Below are positions 36,256 through 43,943 of a stretch of DNA of 46,621 bases, in pieces; position 1 is the first letter of the stretch, and every line of letters starts with the position of its first letter. Both the position numbers and the translations under genes were made by a program. The stretch spans positions 1-46,621 of the forward strand of contig CAYSRG010000020.1 in NCBI GenBank assembly GCA_964433555.1, written 5' to 3'. The notes under the pieces were generated by a model, which was given only the letters and a program-made list of their open reading frames with translations, had not been told where the DNA came from and did no database searches. This DNA comes from Stramentimicrobium sp964433555. GTDB lineage: Bacteria > Atribacterota > Phoenicimicrobiia > Phoenicimicrobiales > Stramentimicrobiaceae.

Positions 36256-36806
36256 TGATAATCCTTCTCCTTTGCGCGAATTCTTGTTCTAAACTAATTT
36301 GTATCAAATCTTGATTTTACTCAAATCACCTATATTGCTATTTATTACATAATCATAATTTTAAATTATAACTATTAAATTATAAATATGTCAAATACTG
36401 AAATAGTCTACCTCATTTTTAATGCTATGGCAAGTATAAGAAGTTATTTATAAGAAAACATGGGAAATTTATTGCTGCCCACAACAAATTACTTAAAATC
36501 ATTTTTATCAATTAGGATACTATCCTCGAAGTGTAATATGTTCGGATACGGATTAAAAAACTGGAAAATAGTTTAAATAGTGGCAGACCAAGCTATTTCA
36601 AATAATCATTTGGATAAGTGAATATCTAAAATGAGCTTTGCATGTTTAGCTATTTTTGCTATTATATTAATGGTATAATTGTGCTATAAAATTCAAGCTT
36701 GCCTTTTCTTAAAAACTAAATTAATATTAAATAATAATTTCTCTTACTAATTGGAGGCTCCCCTGGGGTATTAACATCTTTTTTTATAGTCAATAAAAAT
36801 TTGGGG

Positions 36807-36846
36807 TAATAGTATCGGGATTTTCGGAAATATTTCGATACTATTA
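36807..36846. repeat. Inverted repeat in the oriC region
   Basis: TAATAGTATCG (36807-36817) pairs with CGATACTATTA (36836-36846), an 11-bp perfect stem around 18 bases. It has no U-tract after it, so it is not a clear terminator; it may be a structural element of the origin. Confidence 0.5.
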
Positions 36847-37282
36847 AATGCTCCTTGTTAAATTAGGGAATAATATACACTCAGTTATATATTAGAAAGA
36901 GCGTATCCTTATTATTTTTTATATCCTAGGTAAAAAGAGCCCTTATCATAAAAATTTTTAATACAAGATATTCAAGAGAATCTTAAAGATTAAATTACTA
37001 TTAATTTAAGGATTTTCACGAGGGGAAATTGCCCTTTAATTTTTTTGAAGATGGTTTTGTAATGATTATGTTTTATCCTGAGTTATATCAATTACTTGTT
37101 ATAATCTTTTTTCCACAACTGTTAATAAGCTGTGAATTAAAAAAAGCCTTTATTCTTATTTAATATTTACTAATAGATAATTTTGTCAAATAAATAGTTT
37201 TTTTCAAAAGCTTTTAGACTATTGACCAAGGGGAATACAAGCTGTTTTCCACAGACTATTGTTAATAATGTTAATATCTTTT

Positions 37283-37312
37283 TTGAAGGTTCATAAATTC
37301 GCCCACTATACG
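37283..37312 (+). promoter_or_regulatory. Possible dnaA promoter
   Basis: TTGAAG (37283-37288), an 18-bp spacer and TATACG (37307-37312) lie about 70 bp upstream of dnaA and 30 bp after a DnaA-box-like site, a position that would allow autoregulation by DnaA. The match is modest. Confidence 0.35.
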
Positions 37313-37380
37313 GGTTCGTTGTTTACTTTTCAACAAACATCTGAATTATAAATAAAAATATAACTATTGAAGGAATTATT

Positions 37381-38745
37381 ATGAGTTATTATCAATTAAA
37401 TAAAAAATGGGAAGATGTTTTACAGGTAATTAGAGAAAGGCTTGGTCCTCAGATGTACAACACCTGGTTTTCCCAGATTAAGTATGTTGATTTTAAAAAC
37501 AATGAATTATACTTAGCTGTACCTAGTGCCTTTTGTAAAAATTGGATAGAAAAAAATTACTATCAGTTAATTAAAGAAATTCTTATCGAACAACTTGGCT
37601 TTGGAGACGATTTTATAATAAAATTCAATATAGAATTAATCCAGAACCAGAGCACCAATAAAGGCAAAAAAGGAAAGACAAATAAGGATATTCTTCAGAA
37701 AAGATATGAAGAAACTGGCTTAAATGTTAAATATGCCTTCGATAACTTCGTGGTAGGAGATAGCAATCGCTTTGCTCACGCAGCTTGTCTTGCTGTTGCC
37801 CAATCTCCTGCTAAATCTTACAATCCCCTTTTTGTTTATGGCGGAGTTGGCTTAGGAAAAACACATCTAATGCATGGTATTGGAAATTATATTATTAATA
37901 AAAATTCTATTCATTCTATTAATATTGCCTATATTTCCTCTGAAAAATTTACCAATGAGCTAATTAATGCTATTAAAGATGACGCTACAGAGGCATTTAG
38001 GGAAAAATACCGTAATTTTGATATTTTACTAATTGACGATATCCAATTTTTGGCTGGCAAAGAAAGAACACAGGAAGAGTTTTTTCACACTTTTAATTCC
38101 CTCTATAATGCCAGCAAACAGATTGTAATTACCTCTGACCGCCCACCAAAGGAAATTACTAATTTAGAAAATCGCCTGATTTCTAGATTCGAATGGGGAT
38201 TAATTACAGATATTCAACCCCCGGATTTAGAAACTAGAATTGCCATATTACAGAAAAAGGCAGAAGCTTATCAGTTAGAACTCTCAGATGAGATTATCAA
38301 CTATATCGCTAATAAAATTCCTTCCAATATCCGTCAGTTGGAGGGGGCCCTAAATAAGCTCAATGCTTATATAACCTTAACTACTCAGAGAGAAGTTGAT
38401 TTTACCTTAGCCAAACAAATATTAAAAGATTTTATTCCTATTGAAGAGAAAGAAATATCAATTCAATTAATTCAAAAACATACGGCAGAATATTTTAACC
38501 TTAAGCCAGTAATATTACTATCTAAAAAAAGGACTAAAAATATAGTGGCTGCACGTCATATTGCCATGTATTTAGCTAGGGAATTAACTGATTTTTCCCT
38601 GCCCATGATTGGTAATTTCTTTGGGGGAAAAGATCATACGACTGTGATTCATTCTTGTAAGAAGATTAAAGAACAATTAAAGACGGACAAGAAACTAAAA
38701 TTAAATATAGACCGTCTGATAAATAAAATTCAAAACAGTTCCTGA
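37381..38745 (+). CDS. dnaA: Chromosomal replication initiator DnaA
   Basis: AAA+ initiator that binds DnaA boxes and opens the origin. Domain I spans about residues 1-80 (WEDVLQVIRERLGPQMYNTWF). The Walker A is GGVGLGKTHLMHGIGN (154-169) and the Walker B DILLIDDIQF (about 214-223). Sensor and Arg finger region are at SRFEWGLI, and the C-terminal HTH is GGKDHTTVIHSCKKI (about 419-433). Length 454 aa. GAAGGA precedes ATG 37381. It heads the plus-strand block dnaA-dnaN-recF-dciA. Confidence 0.98.
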   Translation: MSYYQLNKKWEDVLQVIRERLGPQMYNTWFSQIKYVDFKNNELYLAVPSAFCKNWIEKNYYQLIKEILIEQLGFGDDFIIKFNIELIQNQSTNKGKKGKTNKDILQKRYEETGLNVKYAFDNFVVGDSNRFAHAACLAVAQSPAKSYNPLFVYGGVGLGKTHLMHGIGNYIINKNSIHSINIAYISSEKFTNELINAIKDDATEAFREKYRNFDILLIDDIQFLAGKERTQEEFFHTFNSLYNASKQIVITSDRPPKEITNLENRLISRFEWGLITDIQPPDLETRIAILQKKAEAYQLELSDEIINYIANKIPSNIRQLEGALNKLNAYITLTTQREVDFTLAKQILKDFIPIEEKEISIQLIQKHTAEYFNLKPVILLSKKRTKNIVAARHIAMYLARELTDFSLPMIGNFFGGKDHTTVIHSCKKIKEQLKTDKKLKLNIDRLINKIQNSS

Positions 38746-39060
38746 TTGAAAAATGATTTCTGTATCATAAACATTGTGTATTTAATGTTTTCGTAGAAAT
38801 ATTATTTTTTGTAACAGTAAAATTTTTAATTTTATAAAATTAAAATGTGAATAGTGTTAAGAAAAAACTATTATTATTAAGAATAATATCCACATAGTTT
38901 TTTATTAAATTACAAGAGAAGATAGGTGTTATTAACATAATTAACACTATTACTACTATGAATACTCTTTTTATTCTTAAAAATTAAATATAATCAGATT
39001 AAGAGAATAAATTAAGAAAGAACAGATAAAAAATTTTTAAATTAGTGATAGGAGAAAATA
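38746..39060. other. dnaA-dnaN intergenic region, possible second origin segment
   Basis: 315 AT-rich non-coding bases. AATAGTGTTAA (38850-38860) and TTAACACTATT (38941-38951) are perfect inverted copies 80 bp apart. Between them lies ATATCCACA (38886-38894), one base off the DnaA-box consensus. A perfect 22-bp AT palindrome is at 38824-38845. The layout resembles split origins that flank dnaA, such as that of Bacillus subtilis. Confidence 0.45.
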
Positions 39061-40233
39061 ATGAAAGTTATATGTTCTCAAAAAAGCTTAGTGAATGGAA
39101 CTCAAATAGTACAAAAAGCCATATCTACAAAATTAGGTCTACCCATATATAGTGGAATTCTTTTTGAAGTTACCAGTGATAATAGAATTCACTTATTTTC
39201 AACTGATTTGGAAATAGGTATTGATTGTTATATTTCTGCTCAGATTGTGGAACATGGAGCAGTGGTTATTCCCAGTAAGATTTTTAGTGATTTAATTAGA
39301 AGATTTCCAGAAGGAAATATAGAAATTGAAGTTGATAAAGATAATATAATACATATTAAGGAAGAAGATTTGTCAAATTATAAAATTCTTGGTTTCTCTG
39401 CTGAAGATTTTTCCCCGTTTCCTGAAATTCAGAGTAATATAAAAATAAAATTGACTCATAAAATTTTAAAGGATACCATACAGGAGGTTATTTTTGCTTC
39501 CTCAAAAGATGAAAACAGGTCTTTTTTAAACGGCGTATTATTTAAGAGAGTAGAAAAAGGATTGGAAATTGCTGCAACTGACAGTCATCGATTGGCCTTA
39601 AAAAAGATTAAATTAACTGGTAAGAACAAAATTGAAACAGATAATCAATTTGAGGTTATTATTCCTCAACGAGCATTATCCGAATTATTTAAATTACTTA
39701 ACTTTGAGGATGATAATATAATTGAAATAGATATAGGAGAAAAACAGGTAATATTTATTTTAAATTCAGAAGGTGAAAAGAATAAGATTAGATTATTCTC
39801 ACGAATAATTGATGGACAATACCCTGATTATCATCAAATTATACCTCGTCAATTTAAAACAATTGTCAAAATAGATACAGAAGAGTTCAGACAAAGAATG
39901 GAAAGAATCACCTTATTTGTAAAGGAAGATTTGAATACTATTAAAATAGAAACACATTTATATACCCAACAAAAAGGAGAGAACAGGGGGGAATTAATTT
40001 TAAAGGCAAAAACACCCGACATTGGTGATGCTTGTGAGCAAATTCCCTGTTTAGTTGAAGGTGAGTATGTTGAGATTGCCTTTAATTCACGCTACATTGT
40101 TGATGTTTTAAGAGTAATTAAAACAGATCACACAGAAATAAGATTAAACGAAAATTTAAATCCTGCAATGATTAATCCGATAGATAAAGAAGAACAATAT
40201 AACTATGTTTTGATGCCAGTAAGAATGGATTAA
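39061..40233 (+). CDS. dnaN: DNA polymerase III beta subunit (sliding clamp)
   Basis: Ring-shaped processivity clamp, three related domains in 390 residues, about 15-25 longer than usual. Recognisable blocks are LPIYSGILFEV, SLNGVLF-like SFLNGVLFKRVEKGLEIAATDSHRLALKKIKL (about 155-185), FSRIIDGQYPDYHQIIP (about 245-261) and the C-terminal NYVLMPVRMD (381-390) lining the hydrophobic pocket. The start ATG 39061 has AGGAG 7 bases upstream. It lies 315 bp after dnaA and 22 bp before recF. Confidence 0.97.
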   Translation: MKVICSQKSLVNGTQIVQKAISTKLGLPIYSGILFEVTSDNRIHLFSTDLEIGIDCYISAQIVEHGAVVIPSKIFSDLIRRFPEGNIEIEVDKDNIIHIKEEDLSNYKILGFSAEDFSPFPEIQSNIKIKLTHKILKDTIQEVIFASSKDENRSFLNGVLFKRVEKGLEIAATDSHRLALKKIKLTGKNKIETDNQFEVIIPQRALSELFKLLNFEDDNIIEIDIGEKQVIFILNSEGEKNKIRLFSRIIDGQYPDYHQIIPRQFKTIVKIDTEEFRQRMERITLFVKEDLNTIKIETHLYTQQKGENRGELILKAKTPDIGDACEQIPCLVEGEYVEIAFNSRYIVDVLRVIKTDHTEIRLNENLNPAMINPIDKEEQYNYVLMPVRMD

Positions 40234-40255
40234 GATACTGGAAGGGAAAAATCGT

Positions 40256-41401
40256 TTGAATGTTAATAAAATCAAATTGATTAATTTTAGGAATTTTTTA
40301 GACACTTCCATTAATTTTCATACTTCACTAAATATTTTAATAGGAAATAATGCTCAGGGAAAAACAAATGTCATTGAATCAATATATACCTTATTAAGAG
40401 GTGGTTCTTATCGAACCAAAGATGATTATAATTTAATTAACTGGAAAGAAAAACAAAGTTTTCTTCTAGGAGAGGTTAACAAAGACAGAAAACAATTTCA
40501 AATAAATATCTTGTTACAAAATATTGATTCACTAAATTTCCTGGCTAAAAAAACAAAAAAAATTATTAAAGTAAATAAGAAATACCAGCAAAAATCATGG
40601 CTTAGGGAAATATTTAATCCTGTTATCTTTGCCCCAGAAGATCTTCAAATTATTAAAAGTTCGCCTGCTATTAGAAGAAAATTTCTTGATGAGGTAATTA
40701 TTACTCTTAATCCGGTTTATGAACAGTACTTAAAAGACTATAATCGGATTTTATTTCAAAGGAATATACTCTTAAAGACGGAAAAGAGCAAAGATAATTT
40801 GAATCAGCATTTGAGTATTTGGGATCAGAAAATATTAGAATTAGGTAGTTTAATTATATGGTATAGAATTAAAACTCTGCAATTGATAAATCAAAAAGTC
40901 AAGACTATACATCAACTAGTAACCAAAAACAAGGAAACCTTAAAGCTAAAGTATAATAGTAATATCCTGACAACTTATACAGAGGATAGAGAGGAAATAC
41001 AAAAGGTCTTTGATCAAAAACTTCATAATGCTAAAGAGAAAGATTGCAGGCTTAAAATGACTACCGTCGGTCCCCATAGAGATGATTATTTTATCATGAA
41101 TGACCTTGTAGATTTAGGAATATATGGATCTCAAGGACAGCAGCGTACTGCAGTGTTAGCTCTAAAAATAACTCAATTAGAAATAATAAGGGAAAAAGAC
41201 CAAGAATACCCGCCTTTGTTATTAGATGATGTATTGTCAGAACTCGATTCAGAAAGAAGATTATTTTTAATTCAATTAATAAAAGATAGGCCTCTACAAA
41301 CTTTTATTACCAGCATTGATTTACATGATTTAATAGAATACAATGTCACTGAAAACGCCAAAGTATTACATGTAAAGAATGGAACAGTGGAAGAACAATG
41401 A
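40256..41401 (+). CDS. recF: DNA repair and recombination protein RecF
   Basis: SMC-like ATPase that helps load RecA at gaps. Walker A is GNNAQGKTNVIESIYTLL (about 29-46). The signature YGSQGQQRTAVLALK (about 288-302) and Walker B YPPLLLDDVLSELDSERR (about 318-335) are intact. Length 381 aa. The start is TTG 40256 with GGAAGGG about 8 bases upstream; no ATG fits. Its TGA overlaps the dciA ATG. Confidence 0.95.
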   Translation: MNVNKIKLINFRNFLDTSINFHTSLNILIGNNAQGKTNVIESIYTLLRGGSYRTKDDYNLINWKEKQSFLLGEVNKDRKQFQINILLQNIDSLNFLAKKTKKIIKVNKKYQQKSWLREIFNPVIFAPEDLQIIKSSPAIRRKFLDEVIITLNPVYEQYLKDYNRILFQRNILLKTEKSKDNLNQHLSIWDQKILELGSLIIWYRIKTLQLINQKVKTIHQLVTKNKETLKLKYNSNILTTYTEDREEIQKVFDQKLHNAKEKDCRLKMTTVGPHRDDYFIMNDLVDLGIYGSQGQQRTAVLALKITQLEIIREKDQEYPPLLLDDVLSELDSERRLFLIQLIKDRPLQTFITSIDLHDLIEYNVTENAKVLHVKNGTVEEQ

Positions 41402-41718
41402 ATAATAATGAACCAAAACAGATTGATGAAGTTATTCAAATATTTTTTAGAAAGCGTAACTGGACGCAGAGAATTAACGGATATAATCTTTTCAGTTCCT
41501 GGAAAGACATTCTTCCACTAAAAATTTCTCTCAACACAAAACCGATAAAGATTCAAAATAATATCCTTTTTTTAATGGTCAAGAATCACATCTGGGCTAA
41601 TGAAATTAGTATTAGAAAGGGAGAGATAATAAATATTATAAACAAAAAAATTGGTCAAGATTTAATAAAAGACGTTATTATAAAGATAAATTATAATATA
41701 TTTATTAAAAATAAATAA
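41398..41718 (+). CDS. dciA: DciA/DUF721 family protein
   Basis: Small basic protein of 106 aa placed right after recF. The DUF721 core is seen as WTQRINGYNLFSSWKDIL, then PIKIQNNILFLMVKNHIWANEIS and INKKIGQDLIKDVIIKI. In other bacteria DciA helps load the replicative helicase at oriC. The start ATG 41398 overlaps the recF stop (ATGA), so translation is coupled. The protein is compact with no long tail. Confidence 0.85.
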   Translation: MNNNEPKQIDEVIQIFFRKRNWTQRINGYNLFSSWKDILPLKISLNTKPIKIQNNILFLMVKNHIWANEISIRKGEIINIINKKIGQDLIKDVIIKINYNIFIKNK

Positions 41719-41824
41719 TAATGATATATATTTATACTATGACAATATATAAAGTAAATAGAATATAATAAATATAACATCAATACGATAGGACATTAAA
41801 AACAGTAACTTTACGGTGTAATAA

Positions 41825-41853
41825 TTGACAGGAACCCTTTTATATAGTATCAT
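41825..41853 (+). promoter_or_regulatory. gyrB promoter
   Basis: TTGACA (41825-41830), a 17-bp spacer and TATCAT (41848-41853) make a near-consensus promoter about 90 bp before gyrB. The downstream leader contains the hairpin at 41887-41911. Confidence 0.65.
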
Positions 41854-41886
41854 TTAATATGATTATATACTAAATATAATGTTAGA

Positions 41887-41911
41887 AAGCCGTGGCCTTC
41901 AGTCACGGTTT
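41887..41911 (+). other. Hairpin in the gyrB leader
   Basis: AAGCCGTG (41887-41894) pairs with CACGGTTT (41904-41911) in an 8-bp stem with one G-U pair and a 9-base loop, followed by AATTTTG. It could end transcripts from dciA or act as a leader structure in the gyrB mRNA. The U-tract is short, so either reading is open. Confidence 0.5.
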
Positions 41912-41945
41912 AATTTTGCCTGATGGATTATGGAGCAGATGAAAA

Positions 41946-43889
41946 ATGGTTAAAAATATGTCTATTGATAAAGTGCAATATACTGCAAAGCAAATTCAGG
42001 TCCTAGAAGGACTGGAGGCAGTAAGAAAAAGACCCAGTATGTATATTGGTAGTACTGGTAGTCGTGGTTTACACCATCTAGTAGATGAAGTTGTAGATAA
42101 TAGCATTGACGAAGCAATGGCAGGATATTGTAATAAAATAAAGGTGATTATTCATACTGATAATAGCGTTACCGTAATTGATGATGGTCGCGGAATACCG
42201 GTAGATATACATAGTATTACTAATTTGCCTGCCGTTACTACTGTGCTGACTAAACTACATGCTGGTGGGAAATTTGGCAGTGGAAGTTATCAAGTTTCTG
42301 GTGGATTACATGGAGTGGGCATATCGGTAGTAAATGCCTTATCTGAATGGTTAGAGGTTACAGTAAGTAGAGATAAAAAAGTATATTGGCAGAGATTCGA
42401 AAGAGGGAAGCCGGTTAGCGATTTAAAGGTGATTGATCGTACTACCAAGACTGGAACAAAAATAACATATCATTCGGATCCAGAGATTTTCGACGATATT
42501 ACCATCAATTTTGATATTGTCGCTCATCGCCTAAAAGAGTTAGCCTTTTTAAATGCGGGGGTTAAGATTGAATTAATTGATGAACGAGAGAATGACAAAA
42601 ATGCTACCTTTAAATATGATGGCGGGATTATTGAATTTGTAAAATATCTTAATAAAAACAGAGATGTCCTTTTTAGTAAGCCTTTTTATGTTAGTGGAAA
42701 GAAAGATGACATAGAAGTAGAAATAGCTATCCAATATAATACCGGATATTTAGAGAACATTCTTTCCTTTGCTAACAATATTAACACTGAAGAGGGCGGA
42801 ACGCATTTAGCTGGTTTTAAAACTGCTCTAACTAAAGCCATTAACGATTATCTTAAAAATGATAGCATTCCCAATTCTAAAAAGTATTCTCTAAAAGGAT
42901 TAGAACAGGGTCTTTCCGGGAATGATGTAAGAGAGGGATTAACCGCTGTAATTAGCGTAAAATTACTCAATCCCCAATTTGAAGGACAAACTAAAACAAA
43001 ATTGGGCAATAATGAAGTAAAAGGTATTGTATCTTCTATTGTCAATGACAAACTAAGCACCTTTTTTATTGAAAATCCAGATACCATACAAAAGATACTG
43101 GCAAAATCTATCTCAGCTTATAAGGCTCGTGAGGCTGCCAGAAGAGCTCGAGAGCTAGTCAGACAGAAAAATGGATTTAGCCTTGGTGCCTTGCCAGGGA
43201 AATTAGCTGATTGCTCAGAACGGGATCCATTTCATCGGGAGTTGTTTCTAGTAGAAGGTGATTCAGCAGGTGGTTCGGCTAAACAGGGTAGAGACCGTAA
43301 GTTTCAGGCTATTTTACCACTAAGAGGAAAAATTTTAAATGTAGAGAAGGCCCGTCTGCATAAAATTTTGACTAATAATGAAATAAAAGCCATTATTACT
43401 GCATCCGGTTTACAGATTGGTGATGATAACGAACTTGATCTATCTCAATTAAGGTACCATAAAATTATTATTATGACTGATGCTGATGTGGATGGAGAAC
43501 ATATTAAGACTTTACTATTAACACTCTTTTATCGTTACATGAGGCCGTTAGTAGAAAAAGGGAAAGTCTTTATTGCCAGGCCTCCTTTATATAAACTAAG
43601 CTATAATCAAAAAAACGAGTATTTTTTCAATGAAGAAGAGATGCAAAAAAAGATAAAAGAATTAAAAGGAAACTACACCATTCAACGTTATAAAGGACTT
43701 GGAGAAATGAATCCTACCCAATTATGGGAGACCACCATGAATCCTGAAACCAGAGTATTAAAGAGAGTTGAACTGGAAGATGCCTTAGAAGCGGATGAAA
43801 TGTTTACCATTCTAATGGGAGGCAAGGTGGAACCAAGGAAAGAATTTATTTATCAGCATAGCGCTGAAGTAGTAGAATTAGATGTTTAG
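41946..43889 (+). CDS. gyrB: DNA gyrase subunit B
   Basis: ATPase subunit of gyrase. The GHKL domain shows EAVRKRPSMYIGSTG, DEVVDNSIDEAMAG, VIDDGRGIPVDI and GGLHGVGISVVNALS. The TOPRIM part shows LVEGDSAGGSAKQGRDRKFQ and the metal-binding DADVDGEHIKTLLL. The end GLGEMNPTQLWETTMNPETR is standard. The 647 aa length is the short form without the Gram-negative insertion. ATG 41946 follows GGAG; ATG 41958 is an alternative. gyrA follows after 54 bp. Confidence 0.98.
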   Translation: MVKNMSIDKVQYTAKQIQVLEGLEAVRKRPSMYIGSTGSRGLHHLVDEVVDNSIDEAMAGYCNKIKVIIHTDNSVTVIDDGRGIPVDIHSITNLPAVTTVLTKLHAGGKFGSGSYQVSGGLHGVGISVVNALSEWLEVTVSRDKKVYWQRFERGKPVSDLKVIDRTTKTGTKITYHSDPEIFDDITINFDIVAHRLKELAFLNAGVKIELIDERENDKNATFKYDGGIIEFVKYLNKNRDVLFSKPFYVSGKKDDIEVEIAIQYNTGYLENILSFANNINTEEGGTHLAGFKTALTKAINDYLKNDSIPNSKKYSLKGLEQGLSGNDVREGLTAVISVKLLNPQFEGQTKTKLGNNEVKGIVSSIVNDKLSTFFIENPDTIQKILAKSISAYKAREAARRARELVRQKNGFSLGALPGKLADCSERDPFHRELFLVEGDSAGGSAKQGRDRKFQAILPLRGKILNVEKARLHKILTNNEIKAIITASGLQIGDDNELDLSQLRYHKIIIMTDADVDGEHIKTLLLTLFYRYMRPLVEKGKVFIARPPLYKLSYNQKNEYFFNEEEMQKKIKELKGNYTIQRYKGLGEMNPTQLWETTMNPETRVLKRVELEDALEADEMFTILMGGKVEPRKEFIYQHSAEVVELDV

Positions 43890-43943
43890 TAGCTTACCAA
43901 ATATTTAAATATAAATACAATTTTACAGTAAGGTTTATTTATT

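Larger units (their letters stand above)
36256..37380. other. oriC: Probable oriC region (rpmH-dnaA intergenic)
   Basis: This gene-free 1.1 kb lies between divergent rpmH and dnaA, the standard oriC place. DnaA-box-like 9-mers TTTTCCACA occur at 37109-37117 and 37245-37253; weaker TTCACA-type motifs lie nearby (around 37130). Very AT-rich stretches at 37140-37210 could unwind. An 11-bp hairpin occurs at 36807-36846. The rest shows no gene. Gene orientation on both sides points away from this region, as expected for bidirectional replication. Confidence 0.75.
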
